From contig NZ_CP067087.1 in assembly GCF_016745095.1 (NCBI RefSeq), forward strand, positions 1,120,501 to 1,184,500: a stretch of DNA of 64,000 nt. Reading direction: 5' to 3'. Below the pieces are notes generated by a model. It saw only the letters and a program-made list of their open reading frames with translations. It was not told the DNA's origin and ran no database searches. A program made the translations under genes and the position numbers. This document shows, piece by piece, positions 49,502-57,539 of the stretch. Positions within the stretch are counted from its first letter, which is position 1; the number at the start of each line of letters is the position of its first letter. Origin of the DNA: Croceicoccus sp. YJ47 (GTDB lineage Bacteria; Pseudomonadota; Alphaproteobacteria; Sphingomonadales; Sphingomonadaceae).

Positions 49502-49942
49502 ATGACCAGAACCCATTGGCTCATCTTTGCTTGTGGAGGCCTGATCGCGTTCGTCTGGGAGATCTTCCAGATGCCGTTTTTCAAGCCGGGAAATCTCGAG
49601 CCCTTTGATCAGACCATTCGCTGCGGCATTGCAAGCCTGGGCGATGGCGTGATCCTGCTGACAGCTTACAGCCTTGCAGCATTGCGCGGCGGGCATGCGT
49701 GGCCCTGGCAGTCAGACAAACTACCCTATGCGATCTATTTCGGCTTCGGGCTTGTCGTCGCCATTGCCGTCGAAATGATCGCCACATCGCTTCCGGCAAA
49801 CAGTTTCCTAAGCTGGCGCTACAGCGAGTTGATGCCGCACGAGCCAGTAACGGGACTGGCGCTGATCCCGATCGCGATGTGGACGATCGTGCCGGCGCTA
49901 ACGATCCTTCTGGTCCGCTTTGCCCGAGCCAAGGCCGAGTGA
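49502..49942 (+). CDS. Predicted membrane protein
   Basis: A 146-residue protein from ATG 49502, with four hydrophobic segments (LIFACGGLIAFVWEIFQM, GVILLTAYSLAAL, IYFGFGLVVAIAVEMIA and GLALIPIAMWTIVPALTILLV). An upstream in-frame start at 49436 is possible. I do not recognise the family. It lies 93 bp after the small paralogue gene and converges with the PepSY gene. Confidence 0.7.
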   Translation: MTRTHWLIFACGGLIAFVWEIFQMPFFKPGNLEPFDQTIRCGIASLGDGVILLTAYSLAALRGGHAWPWQSDKLPYAIYFGFGLVVAIAVEMIATSLPANSFLSWRYSELMPHEPVTGLALIPIAMWTIVPALTILLVRFARAKAE

Positions 49943-49955
49943 ACAAGGGACGCTT

Positions 49956-50690
49956 TTAGGGAGCGTTGGGCGCAGGTTTCGCCCGCCGCCTGATCCTGGG
50001 AAACCGGTTGGCAAGCAGGACAAAGCCCGAAAGCGCGATGATTGTCCCGCCGATCCCGAACAATAGCAGCCACCAGCTGTTGATCCGGTCGCGCTGCGTC
50101 CAGTCCATGATATGCAGCCCCCAGACAAAATCGAACAGGCGCCAGGTGTCGCTGCGGGCAGCGAGCACCGAGCCGCTCGATGCATCGATGTAGACGCGGG
50201 TATTGTCCTCATCGCCATAGGTGATCTGCCACGCCGGAAACGGACCCCGGAATTCGGTCCCGACAGCATCTTCGATGAGGCGCGTGGTCGCTATGGTGGT
50301 TGGTGGCCCGGTCCAGGCATAGCGAGCGATGGCCTGTGCGCTTGCAGCGGGAAGAGGCGAAAGGAGAATGCCGCTGTCCGGGTCGCGGAGCGTGACGCTT
50401 CCATCGTCCCGGCGGACCTCGGTTACGGCCCTGCCGCCGACCGCGCGCGTCGCAAGGGAAACCACCCCCTCCCTGCTATCGAGCCATTGGGGCAGGACAG
50501 CATCAGCGGGCAGGACCTCCGGTGCGCGCGAAACGACATGTTCGGACCGGACCTCTTCGATGTCGAGGAACGACATCAGCGCCCCGGTGATCATCCACAG
50601 TAGCACCTGGACGCCGACAAAGACTGCTAGCCATTTGTGAAGCTTGTTGCCCAGCACATGAAGACGCAGCTTGAAAGAGCGTGTCGCCAA
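49956..50690 (-). CDS. PepSY-domain membrane protein
   Basis: A 244-residue protein with an N-terminal transmembrane segment (KWLAVFVGVQVLLWMITGALMSF), a periplasmic PepSY-like part (AWQITYGDEDNTRVYIDASSGSVLAARSD) and a C-terminal segment (WWLLLFGIGGTIIALSGFVLLA). Proteins of this kind occur with iron or copper handling. It is 20 bp after the NTF2-like gene in the copper operon. Confidence 0.85.
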   Translation of the reverse strand: MATRSFKLRLHVLGNKLHKWLAVFVGVQVLLWMITGALMSFLDIEEVRSEHVVSRAPEVLPADAVLPQWLDSREGVVSLATRAVGGRAVTEVRRDDGSVTLRDPDSGILLSPLPAASAQAIARYAWTGPPTTIATTRLIEDAVGTEFRGPFPAWQITYGDEDNTRVYIDASSGSVLAARSDTWRLFDFVWGLHIMDWTQRDRINSWWLLLFGIGGTIIALSGFVLLANRFPRIRRRAKPAPNAP

Positions 50691-50710
50691 TCGGTGTTCC
50701 CCCGATCAGA

Positions 50711-51271
50711 TCAGTTGTTACGCGGTGCGCGTGACGATGAATGGTACTGAACGATCTTCCAGCCATCTGCATCATGGGCGAGGACCGAGGTCGCAACCCC
50801 TTCGCGGTCGATTACGCGACCGTCGGCCAGTTCGATCCGATAGGTGTACGTTTCGCGGCCATACGCCATATGTCCCATCCGGGTGACTGCGAGCGTCGGT
50901 TCGCCGAAGGTGAAGCTGGTTATTGCATCGAGTTCCGGTCCTAGGTGATGCTCCATGTAATGCGTGAAGCTGCCTTCCGCCTTGCCGTTTTCGTAAACGA
51001 AGGATTCCTCGGCAAACAGCGCGGCCATGGCCTCTGCATCGCGCGACGTCAGGGCATCGCGATATGATGTCAGAACCGCTTCTGCGCCAGCAACGTCATC
51101 GTTCATCGCAGCCATATGCTCAGCATGGTCCATGTCCTGGGCCGAATGGTCCATCTGCGTCGAAGCCGCAGGGTCCGAGTGCGCAGAATGATCCATGGAT
51201 TGTGCCAGTGCGGGAGTGCCCCCTGCGGCCAAGGCCAGGGCGACCGCGCTTAGGGATAGTCTTGTCCTCAT
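50711..51271 (-). CDS. Exported SnoaL/DUF4440-like protein with Met/His-rich N-terminus
   Basis: A 186-residue protein with a signal peptide (ALALAAGGTPALAQ). The MDHS-type stretch (MDHSAHSDPAASTQMDHSAQ) is followed by an NTF2-like fold (AVLTSYRDALTSRDAEAMAALFAEESFVYENG and DADGWKIVQYHSSSR). The Met/His part probably binds copper. It lies 16 bp after copB. The job of the NTF2 domain is unknown. Confidence 0.8.
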   Translation of the reverse strand: MRTRLSLSAVALALAAGGTPALAQSMDHSAHSDPAASTQMDHSAQDMDHAEHMAAMNDDVAGAEAVLTSYRDALTSRDAEAMAALFAEESFVYENGKAEGSFTHYMEHHLGPELDAITSFTFGEPTLAVTRMGHMAYGRETYTYRIELADGRVIDREGVATSVLAHDADGWKIVQYHSSSRAPRNN

Positions 51272-51287
51272 TGTATATTTCCTTCTC

Positions 51288-52505
51288 TTAAAACCAGAAT
51301 CGCATGCCCACGACGTAATTCGTCACGCTAGGGTCTTCCCCTGCGGCGCGTGCAAAATCGGCACTCTGACCGATCCGCCACTCCTGGGAGACGCCGACAT
51401 AGGGCGCGAATTCGCGTGCGAACTCGTAGCGAAGACGCAGACCTGCCTCGATCCGGTCGAGGCCAGCGCCAATGCCGAGTTCGGGAATATCCTGAGCCGA
51501 AAGAGCGATTTCGGCTCGCGGCTGGAGGATCAGCCGCTGCGTGATGCGCTGATCAAGCTCGCCCTCGAAGCGCGCGGTTACATCACCCTTGTTCGATACG
51601 AACGCTGCAACGTCGACCTCGAACTGGTAGGGAGCAATGCCCTGTATGCCAATGACAGCATGGGTGCGCTCGGGTCCTGTCAAATCCTGGCGCACACCTG
51701 TCTGCAGGTCGAAAAAGGGAGCGATCGCCCGGCTCCAGAGTGCCTGGACTTCGGCTCCCTCGACAGGCTCACCGAAGCTGCCTTCGCCCTCGGATTTGAA
51801 CCAGAACTTGTCGATATCACCACCATAATAGCCCTGGATGTCCCAAAGATATCCATCCGCTCCCTCGCGGGCGCGGTATTCGAGCCGGTCGCCCTGAAAC
51901 CAGAAGCGCATCCCGCCGTCGGTCTCGCGGACAAGTTCGCGCCGCGCTTCGTTCATGGCTTCCTCGCCCCAGATCGCAACCGCCGCGCGCGCGGGACCGC
52001 TCCCAGCTTCGGGAGGAGGCGGCAGCAGCGGGATATCGTCGTTCGAGCTCATCTGCATCGCCGAATGGTCCATGCCCTGCATGTCCTGCGATCCCGTCTG
52101 CCCATGGTTCATCTGGCTGTGATCCATCTGCCCACGGTCCATCGACAAGCTGCTGGCTTCCGCCTGCCCCATGTCGCCGTGGTTCATCTGCGAATGATCC
52201 ATCGCGCCTTCGCTAGGCCTGCCCTGCGGCATCGAGCCATGATCCATCGTCGAATGGTCCATCGTCGAATGGTCCATCGCAGCTTCAGGCGGGGCAGTAC
52301 GTTCGCACGCTCCCTCTGTTACCGGATGTCCCATCGCACGATGGCGCGCAGCTTCTTCCTCGCACTTTACCTTGGCGTCAGACTGCGCCTCGGCGCTCTG
52401 CTGCGGCTCCGCCGGCGAGTGACCGGCATGCTGGGCTGCGGCGGGCGAAGCGAGGACTGAACCTGCTGCGACGGAGGCGAGGAAGCTGAAATTGAAAGTC
52501 TTCAT
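51288..52505 (-). CDS. copB: Copper resistance protein B
   Basis: A 405-residue outer-membrane protein. A signal peptide (SFLASVAAGSVLASPAAAQ) is followed by a Met/His-rich region with repeated MDHSTMDHS and MNHGDM units (about residues 75-155). The CopB beta-barrel domain then runs to a C-terminal Phe (YVVGMRFWF). CopB retains or exports copper at the outer membrane with CopA. Its start overlaps the copA stop by 4 bp. Confidence 0.93.
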   Translation of the reverse strand: MKTFNFSFLASVAAGSVLASPAAAQHAGHSPAEPQQSAEAQSDAKVKCEEEAARHRAMGHPVTEGACERTAPPEAAMDHSTMDHSTMDHGSMPQGRPSEGAMDHSQMNHGDMGQAEASSLSMDRGQMDHSQMNHGQTGSQDMQGMDHSAMQMSSNDDIPLLPPPPEAGSGPARAAVAIWGEEAMNEARRELVRETDGGMRFWFQGDRLEYRAREGADGYLWDIQGYYGGDIDKFWFKSEGEGSFGEPVEGAEVQALWSRAIAPFFDLQTGVRQDLTGPERTHAVIGIQGIAPYQFEVDVAAFVSNKGDVTARFEGELDQRITQRLILQPRAEIALSAQDIPELGIGAGLDRIEAGLRLRYEFAREFAPYVGVSQEWRIGQSADFARAAGEDPSVTNYVVGMRFWF

Positions 52506-54352
52506 GCTTCGCTCCCGTCCGGATTGGCAACCGTGACGATCTGAAACATCCCGGCATGCATGTGGTAGAGAAGGTGGCAGTGGAAGGCCCAGTCGCCCGG
52601 CTCGTCCGCCGTCAGGTCGAACTGCGCGCTGCCACCCGGCTGCAGGATAACTGTGTGCTTGAGCGGTTGACGGTCGGCCGGGGCGCCATTGACCAGCTCG
52701 AAGAAATGGCCGTGCAAGTGAATTGGGTGCGCCATCATCGTATCGTTGATGAGCTTCACGCGCACGCGTTCATCGTAGGCAAAGCGGATCGGCTCGTCGG
52801 AGACGGCGGAGAACTTCTTGCCGTCGAACGACCACATGTAGCGTTCCATATTGCCGGTCAGATGGATTTCCATTCGCCGTGACGGCGTGCGGCCCTCGCG
52901 GTGCGGCGTCAGAGCACGCAGCTTGCGATAGTCAAGCGTGCGGTGCGGCACATCGGCAAGGCCGATGCCGGGATCGCCCATACGGTCGACCGGGTTCATC
53001 GCAACCATGTCGAGGCCAGGTCCGACCCTGACATCCGGCGGCAGCCGAGACGTGTCGCGCATCTGCATGCCCCCCGCCATGCCAGCCATTCCGGCCATCT
53101 CCGCCGAACCGCCATCCATACCGGACATCCCATCCGCGCCAGCCGCTCCGCTCGATCCGTGATCCATTCCGGCCATCCCGCCGGCACCATGGTCCATGCC
53201 GGCCATACCAGCATCGCTCTCGCCGGCTCCGTGGTCCATGCCGCTCATGCCCATATCGGCCATGGTCAGTAGCGGGGGATCGCGCAGCGGCGGGATGGCA
53301 GCGCGTGCTCCAGGCGTGCTCGTCAGGGTTGCGATGCCCATGCCCGAGCGGTCCATCGACTCCGCCACCAGCGTGTAGGCCTGCTGTTCGCGGGGCGTCA
53401 CGACCACGTCATAGGTTTCAGCAACGCCGATCTGGAACTCGTCGACTTCTACCGGTTCAACGTTCTGCCCGTCCGCCTGAACGACGGTCATCGGCAGACC
53501 GGGAATGCGAATATTGAAAAAGGTCATGGCTCCGGCATTGATGAAGCGCAGGCGTACGCGCTCGCCGGGGCGGAAGAGGTATTCCAGATTATCGAGCGGG
53601 CCGTGACCGTTGAGAAGATAGGTATAGGCCGCGCTCGACACATCGAGAATGTCGGTCGGCATCATGCGCATTCTGGCCCACATCCGGCGATCCTCGCCCG
53701 AGAGCGGATAGTCGTCGGTCCAGGTGTTCTGGTTGTAGTTGAAGTAGCCTTCGCCCTTCTTGAGCTTGTCGAAGATCGTGTGGGGCGACATTTCGCTGAA
53801 CTCGCTCAGCACCACGATATATTCGCGGTCGGCCTGCACCGGATCGGGACCTGCGGGATCGACCACGATCGGACCATAATGACCGGCCTGTTCCTGCAGC
53901 CCGCTATGCGAATGCCACCAATAGGTGCCCGCCTGCCGCACGGGAAATTCCGCTGTGAAGGTCTCGCCCGGCTTCACGCCGGGAAAACTTACGCCCGGCA
54001 CGCCATCGAGCTGGAACGGCACGAGCAGGCCATGCCAGTGGATCGAGGTGTCTTCCTCAAGCTGGTTATGAACGTTGAGGCGGACGGTGGTCCCTTCGCG
54101 CAGGCGAAGGAGCGGCCCAGGGATGCTGCCATTGACGGCAATCGCGCCGCCACGCCTGTTGCCGGAGGAGAAAGCCGAACGCGCAACCGTCAGATCGATA
54201 TTCGGTCCGGTCGCCTCGTCGATACCTCGTCGGGCGGCCCCGGAGAGCAGATCTCCGCCTCGCGCCCAAGCGGGAACGGCACCGGCCAGGCCAAGCAGGC
54301 CCAGCCCGCTGGCACTTGCTCCAAGGAATTTTCGGCGATTTACGGCAGGCAT
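52502..54352 (-). CDS. copA: Copper resistance multicopper oxidase CopA
   Basis: A 616-residue oxidase with a twin-arginine signal (NRRKFLGASASGLGLLGLAG). The four copper-binding motifs are present: SIHWHGLLV, TYWWHSHSG, HPIHLHGHFFEL and HCHLLYHMHAGM. A Met-rich insert near residues 370-430 (repeated MAGMDHG) is typical of CopA/PcoA. It oxidises Cu(I) in the periplasm. A TTGAGGG-N16-CGTA site precedes it by 33 bp and overlaps the end of the sigma-factor gene. Confidence 0.95.
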   Translation of the reverse strand: MPAVNRRKFLGASASGLGLLGLAGAVPAWARGGDLLSGAARRGIDEATGPNIDLTVARSAFSSGNRRGGAIAVNGSIPGPLLRLREGTTVRLNVHNQLEEDTSIHWHGLLVPFQLDGVPGVSFPGVKPGETFTAEFPVRQAGTYWWHSHSGLQEQAGHYGPIVVDPAGPDPVQADREYIVVLSEFSEMSPHTIFDKLKKGEGYFNYNQNTWTDDYPLSGEDRRMWARMRMMPTDILDVSSAAYTYLLNGHGPLDNLEYLFRPGERVRLRFINAGAMTFFNIRIPGLPMTVVQADGQNVEPVEVDEFQIGVAETYDVVVTPREQQAYTLVAESMDRSGMGIATLTSTPGARAAIPPLRDPPLLTMADMGMSGMDHGAGESDAGMAGMDHGAGGMAGMDHGSSGAAGADGMSGMDGGSAEMAGMAGMAGGMQMRDTSRLPPDVRVGPGLDMVAMNPVDRMGDPGIGLADVPHRTLDYRKLRALTPHREGRTPSRRMEIHLTGNMERYMWSFDGKKFSAVSDEPIRFAYDERVRVKLINDTMMAHPIHLHGHFFELVNGAPADRQPLKHTVILQPGGSAQFDLTADEPGDWAFHCHLLYHMHAGMFQIVTVANPDGSEA

Positions 54353-54384
54353 AGGGAGCTCCTGAAAATGCGTATACCGTCACT

Positions 54385-54411
54385 TACGCGGCCACCTGCG
54401 CTACCCCTCAA
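54385..54411 (-). promoter_or_regulatory. Candidate CnrH-like sigma promoter of copA-copB
   Basis: On the minus strand TTGAGGG (54411-54405), 16 bp and CGTA (54388-54385). The -35 box lies in the last codons of the sigma-factor gene, so copA can be transcribed apart from the regulator operon. Confidence 0.8.
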
Positions 54412-54967
54412 AGTTTTCGAATCGCTCCTTCAGCCGGTTGCGCGCGCGGTAGATGCGCGTCTCGACGGCCTTCTCCGTGGTGCCGAGCAGCTCGGCAGCC
54501 TCGGCCTGGCTGTACCCTTCGACAGTGACCAGCACGAGCGCCTCTTGCAGCCGCACCGGCAAGCGCCCGATTTCGGCCTCGACCAGCCGCAGCTGTTCGC
54601 GGGCTCCGGCAACATTTTCGGGATTGGGGGCATCGTCGGCAACGGCGTCGGCTTCCCGCCCGCTCGGCAAGCCAAGGAAGCCCGCAACTTTCCTCCGGCG
54701 GAGCCTGTCGCGGCACCTGTTGAGAACGATTGTCGTCAAATAGGGACCGATGGGCTTGCTCGGGTCGACGCGATGCCGTGTCAGCCAGACCGAAGCGAGA
54801 CCGTCCTGGACGACATCTTCGGCCTGCGATGGTGAACCCAGCATACGCGTGGCAAGCGCGATCAACCGGGCGATCTCGCTCTCGACGAGAGCTGTAAACG
54901 CCCGCTTGTCACCGGCTATCGCCCGCCCGATCAGCGCTTCGTTCGAAGTGTCATCCACCGCTGCCAA
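54401..54967 (-). CDS. cnrH-like: ECF sigma factor, CnrH-like
   Basis: A 188-residue ECF factor. Region 2 reads FTALVESEIARLIALATRMLGSPSQAEDVVQDGLASVW, and region 4 LPVRLQEALVLVTVEGYSQAEAAELLGTTEKAVETRIYRARNRL. It is the third gene after the CnrY-like and CnrX-like genes, the same order as the cnrYXH operon of Cupriavidus metallidurans. It should be held by the membrane protein and freed when the periplasmic sensor binds metal, then drive the TTGAGGG-N16-CGTA promoters. Confidence 0.9.
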   Translation of the reverse strand: MAAVDDTSNEALIGRAIAGDKRAFTALVESEIARLIALATRMLGSPSQAEDVVQDGLASVWLTRHRVDPSKPIGPYLTTIVLNRCRDRLRRRKVAGFLGLPSGREADAVADDAPNPENVAGAREQLRLVEAEIGRLPVRLQEALVLVTVEGYSQAEAAELLGTTEKAVETRIYRARNRLKERFENFEG

Positions 54968-54973
54968 GGCTGA

Positions 54974-55408
54974 TCAGTCACGCGGATCGCGCGTGAGGGC
55001 CGCGGACACTTTCCGGTCGAACTGAAGCTGCTGATCGGGATCGAGAATTTCGCGCATGTCGAAGACGTGGCGCACGGTCGCTTTTTGCAAATCGCCCATG
55101 CGCGCATGCACCTCGTCGATCGCGGCACTGACTTCGGGCCCGTATTCGTGCTCGGTTTCCATCGCCTGGGCGAGCTGGGCGTTGGCTGCGCGCGCAGAGG
55201 CTTCGAGCCTTGCCTGTTCTACCGCGAAACGCGCTTCGAGCGCGTCGAGACGCTCCTCCTGGTCAGCCGAGAGCGAGAGTTCATCGTGCACGAACTGGTG
55301 CAGGCTACCCTCGGCATCGTTGTTGGACCAGCGATCGGCTGCAAGCGCTCCGAGGCATCCGGCGAGCGCCGCCAGCAGGACCGCGAGGACAAGGTGAAAC
55401 TTCTTCAA
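54974..55408 (-). CDS. cnrX-like: Periplasmic heavy-metal sensor, CnrX-like
   Basis: A 144-residue protein with an N-terminal membrane anchor (LVLAVLLAALAGCLGALAA) and a helical periplasmic sensor domain. The CnrX pattern is clear: HQFVH (H-x3-H) near residue 37, ETEHEYGPEVSAAIDEVHARMGDLQKATVRHVFDMREIL with HVFDM (H-x3-M) near residue 117. In CnrX these His, Glu and Met positions bind Ni or Co; here the target genes point to copper. It overlaps neither neighbour but is 3 and 6 bp from them. Confidence 0.88.
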   Translation of the reverse strand: MKKFHLVLAVLLAALAGCLGALAADRWSNNDAEGSLHQFVHDELSLSADQEERLDALEARFAVEQARLEASARAANAQLAQAMETEHEYGPEVSAAIDEVHARMGDLQKATVRHVFDMREILDPDQQLQFDRKVSAALTRDPRD

Positions 55409-55411
55409 CGC

Positions 55412-55708
55412 CTATGACCCCACATGAAGCAATGCAGCAGGTGACAGGGATTCTCCGCCAACGAGGCTCTCGCCAACAATTTCTGTAGGAGCGCCATATT
55501 CGGACGGCCATCCGCTGGTCCCTGCGCCTGCCGCCAGGCCGACGACAAACAGACCGGCGAACAAGGCCATTCTGCGCCGCTGATCGGCAATTTCGCCAAG
55601 CTGTCCCGCGCGCTGCCAGACGCCGTTCATGAAGTCGGGCGGCACGTCGCCAGCCTCCTGCGAGGCCATGTTGCCGAGCATCGCATCGAGTGTCTGATTA
55701 TCACGCAT
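55412..55708 (-). CDS. cnrY-like: Membrane anti-sigma factor, CnrY-like
   Basis: A 98-residue protein with a cytoplasmic N-terminal part of about 45 residues (PPDFMNGVWQRAGQLGEIADQ), one transmembrane segment (MALFAGLFVVGLAAGAG) and a short periplasmic tail. The layout and position before the CnrX-like and CnrH-like genes match CnrY. Sequence similarity alone would be weak, so the call rests on operon order and topology. Confidence 0.75.
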   Translation of the reverse strand: MRDNQTLDAMLGNMASQEAGDVPPDFMNGVWQRAGQLGEIADQRRRMALFAGLFVVGLAAGAGTSGWPSEYGAPTEIVGESLVGGESLSPAALLHVGS

Positions 55709-55738
55709 CCCTTGCTCCTGTCGGTTGCACGGTTTCTA

Positions 55739-55765
55739 TACGCGACACTTCGCGCAAACCCTCAA
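55739..55765 (-). promoter_or_regulatory. Candidate sigma promoter of the CnrYXH-like operon
   Basis: On the minus strand TTGAGGG (55765-55759), 16 bp and CGTA (55742-55739), followed by TAGA, 31 bp before the start codon at 55708. It implies positive feedback on the regulator operon. Its -35 box faces that of the plus-strand promoter in an inverted repeat. Confidence 0.78.
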
Positions 55766-55774
55766 GTTTCTTTT

Positions 55775-55801
55775 TTGAGGGCTGCGGGTTGGCGACGCGT
55801 A
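55775..55801 (+). promoter_or_regulatory. Candidate sigma promoter of the methyltransferase-DUF411 operon
   Basis: TTGAGGG (55775-55781), 16 bp and CGTA (55798-55801), 57 bp before the gene start. Together with the minus-strand site it makes a divergent promoter pair with the -35 boxes 9 bp apart. Confidence 0.75.
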
Positions 55802-55857
55802 AGAGGAGATAAGTGTAGCAACAGCGGTATGTACCAGCGTCGAATGGGAGCCATGGC

Positions 55858-56544
55858 ATGAAAAGCGCGGCAGTTCCGCCAAAAGAACGCGAGTTCACTC
55901 CGCCGCTGGGCAAAAGCTGGCTCACGCCGTTCTATGACCGCGCGATCGCAGTCTTTACGCGCGAGAGCCGGTGGCGCCGCGCGATCGTCGAAGAGGCCGT
56001 ATTGGTGCCGGGCGACAAGGTCATCGATGTCGGGTGCGGCACCGGGACCTTGCTCAGGGCGCTGATGGCCAGCTGTCCCGAAGCCGGCTTCATCGGCGTT
56101 GAGCCAGACCCCGCAGCGCTGGTTATCGCGCAGCGCAAATTCGGGGCCGGAGTCGATATGGTCCGGTGGCACAACGGCTTTCTCGACAGTCTCGAGCTTT
56201 CCGGCGGCTGGCAACCAGATAAGATCGTCAGCACCCTCGTCCTTCACCAGGTGCCTTTGGCGCAAAAACGCGCGATCCTCGAGCAGATCGAGAACCTGCT
56301 CGCCCCCGGGGGCATGGCGCTGATTGCTGACTATATGGGGCAGGATGCTCCACTCATGCGCGCGCTGTTCCGTTCGAGCGTTCAGCTTCTCGACGGCGTG
56401 AAGGACACCCAGCCAAGCGCCGACGTAGCCGTCGAGAAATTGCTCGCCGAGATTTTCGCGGACGCCGAATTGCTCGATCGTATCCATACCGCGACCGGAA
56501 CCATTTCTCTCTGGCGCGGCATCAAGAAAGGCAATGCTCAATGA
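55858..56544 (+). CDS. Class I SAM-dependent methyltransferase
   Basis: A 228-residue protein with motif I VIDVGCGTGTLLRAL near residue 60, a motif II Glu in FIGVEPDPAALVIA and PDKIVSTLVLHQVPLAQKRAIL, the UbiE/COQ5-like post-motif. The substrate is unknown. It is driven by a metal-regulon-type promoter and overlaps the DUF411 gene by 4 bp, so a role in metal stress (for example metal or thiol methylation) is possible. Confidence 0.88.
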   Translation: MKSAAVPPKEREFTPPLGKSWLTPFYDRAIAVFTRESRWRRAIVEEAVLVPGDKVIDVGCGTGTLLRALMASCPEAGFIGVEPDPAALVIAQRKFGAGVDMVRWHNGFLDSLELSGGWQPDKIVSTLVLHQVPLAQKRAILEQIENLLAPGGMALIADYMGQDAPLMRALFRSSVQLLDGVKDTQPSADVAVEKLLAEIFADAELLDRIHTATGTISLWRGIKKGNAQ

Positions 56545-57008
56545 ACCTCATGAAAGACTCGAGACCGCTGCGCCGTTCGCTGGCGGCCTCGCTCCTCCTC
56601 GCCCTTGCAGCCTGCTCGAATGCGGCCCAGGCCGCGACCTACACCATGTACCGCGACGCAGGATGCGGCTGCTGTCTCAACTGGGCCGGTCACGTCGAAC
56701 ATGGGCTCGAAGCAGAGGTCGCCTCGGTCGACACCGACGACATGGCTGCGCTCAAGACAGCCAGGGGTGTGCCGCAGGATCTGTGGTCGTGTCACACGAT
56801 GGAAGTCGATGGCTATATCATCGAAGGCCACGTACCCGCCGGTGCGGTCGCGAAGCTATTGCGCGAACGACCTGAGGGCTTTGCCGGTCTGGCCGTGCCC
56901 GGAATGCCGCTTGGCTCGCCCGGAATGGAAGTCGGGGACCAGGTGCAGCCTTATGATGTCATCGCCTTCGGTCCAGGCGGGCGGAGCGTGTTCGCATCCT
57001 ACCCGTGA
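56541..57008 (+). CDS. DUF411 (CopG-like) periplasmic metal-binding protein
   Basis: A 155-residue exported protein with a lipoprotein-like signal (SLAASLLLALAACSNAAQA). The DUF411 signature is MYRDAGCGCCLNWAGHVEHG, with a later Cys in DLWSCHTMEVDGYIIEGHVP, which can bind copper. It is translationally coupled to the methyltransferase by ATGA. Members of this family are common in copper and silver resistance loci. Confidence 0.92.
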   Translation: MNLMKDSRPLRRSLAASLLLALAACSNAAQAATYTMYRDAGCGCCLNWAGHVEHGLEAEVASVDTDDMAALKTARGVPQDLWSCHTMEVDGYIIEGHVPAGAVAKLLRERPEGFAGLAVPGMPLGSPGMEVGDQVQPYDVIAFGPGGRSVFASYP

Positions 57009-57052
57009 CTATGGACGAGCCAGTTTCGTGCCAACTCTAAAGGAGGACCATC

Positions 57053-57328
57053 ATGTCAGACTATTCGGTTAAAGCCTCAATACTGATATGGGGCTGGACA
57101 CTCAGTCTCTTCCTGCTTTTCAGCTACCTGATCTGCATCGGTTTCGGCCTGCTCGCGCCCGAACGGGCGCATATGCACGAAGCATGGGCGCCGCTGCTTC
57201 CCGGTTTCGAATGGCTAACCCTCTCAGGCTTTCTGGCAGGCGCTCTCGGCAGCTTTCTGTACGGCTGGTACATCGCGATCATTGGGGTGCCACTGCTGCG
57301 ATTTTTCCGAAACCGGTTCAGGACGTAG
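57053..57328 (+). CDS. DUF5676 family membrane protein
   Basis: A 91-residue protein with two hydrophobic segments (LSLFLLFSYLICIGFGLL and FLAGALGSFLYGWYIAIIGVPLL). It begins with AGGAGG-like AAAGGAGGACC before ATG. DUF5676 proteins are common next to metal-resistance genes. It lies 44 bp after the DUF411 gene. Confidence 0.85.
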   Translation: MSDYSVKASILIWGWTLSLFLLFSYLICIGFGLLAPERAHMHEAWAPLLPGFEWLTLSGFLAGALGSFLYGWYIAIIGVPLLRFFRNRFRT

Positions 57329-57462
57329 CAAATCGGCGGCGATGGACGCGTGCCTTGATACTCGCGGAGCATTTCCAGCTGCGCAAGCAGTCCGCTTTGG
57401 GCTGCAATTTGCTCGAGCGCCCCGAGCAAAACGCAACTCTCCGGATTTGTCCTGAAATATTT

Positions 57463-57489
57463 TTGAGGGATGAGCCCCGGCTGAACGTA
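57463..57489 (+). promoter_or_regulatory. Candidate CnrH-like sigma promoter before the APC permease
   Basis: TTGAGGG (57463-57469), 16 bp and CGTA (57486-57489), 51 bp before the permease start. Box sequences and spacing are identical to the other four sites. Confidence 0.72.
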
Positions 57490-57539
57490 CTGTTCGGCAT
57501 GATCTTTCTTTAACGGGAGACCATCGACAGGGGAAAGTC

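Noticed and set aside
55759-55781. CCCTCAA/TTGAGGG inverted repeat as a terminator
   Set aside because: It lies between divergent gene starts, and each arm is the -35 box of a promoter that matches three other sites.
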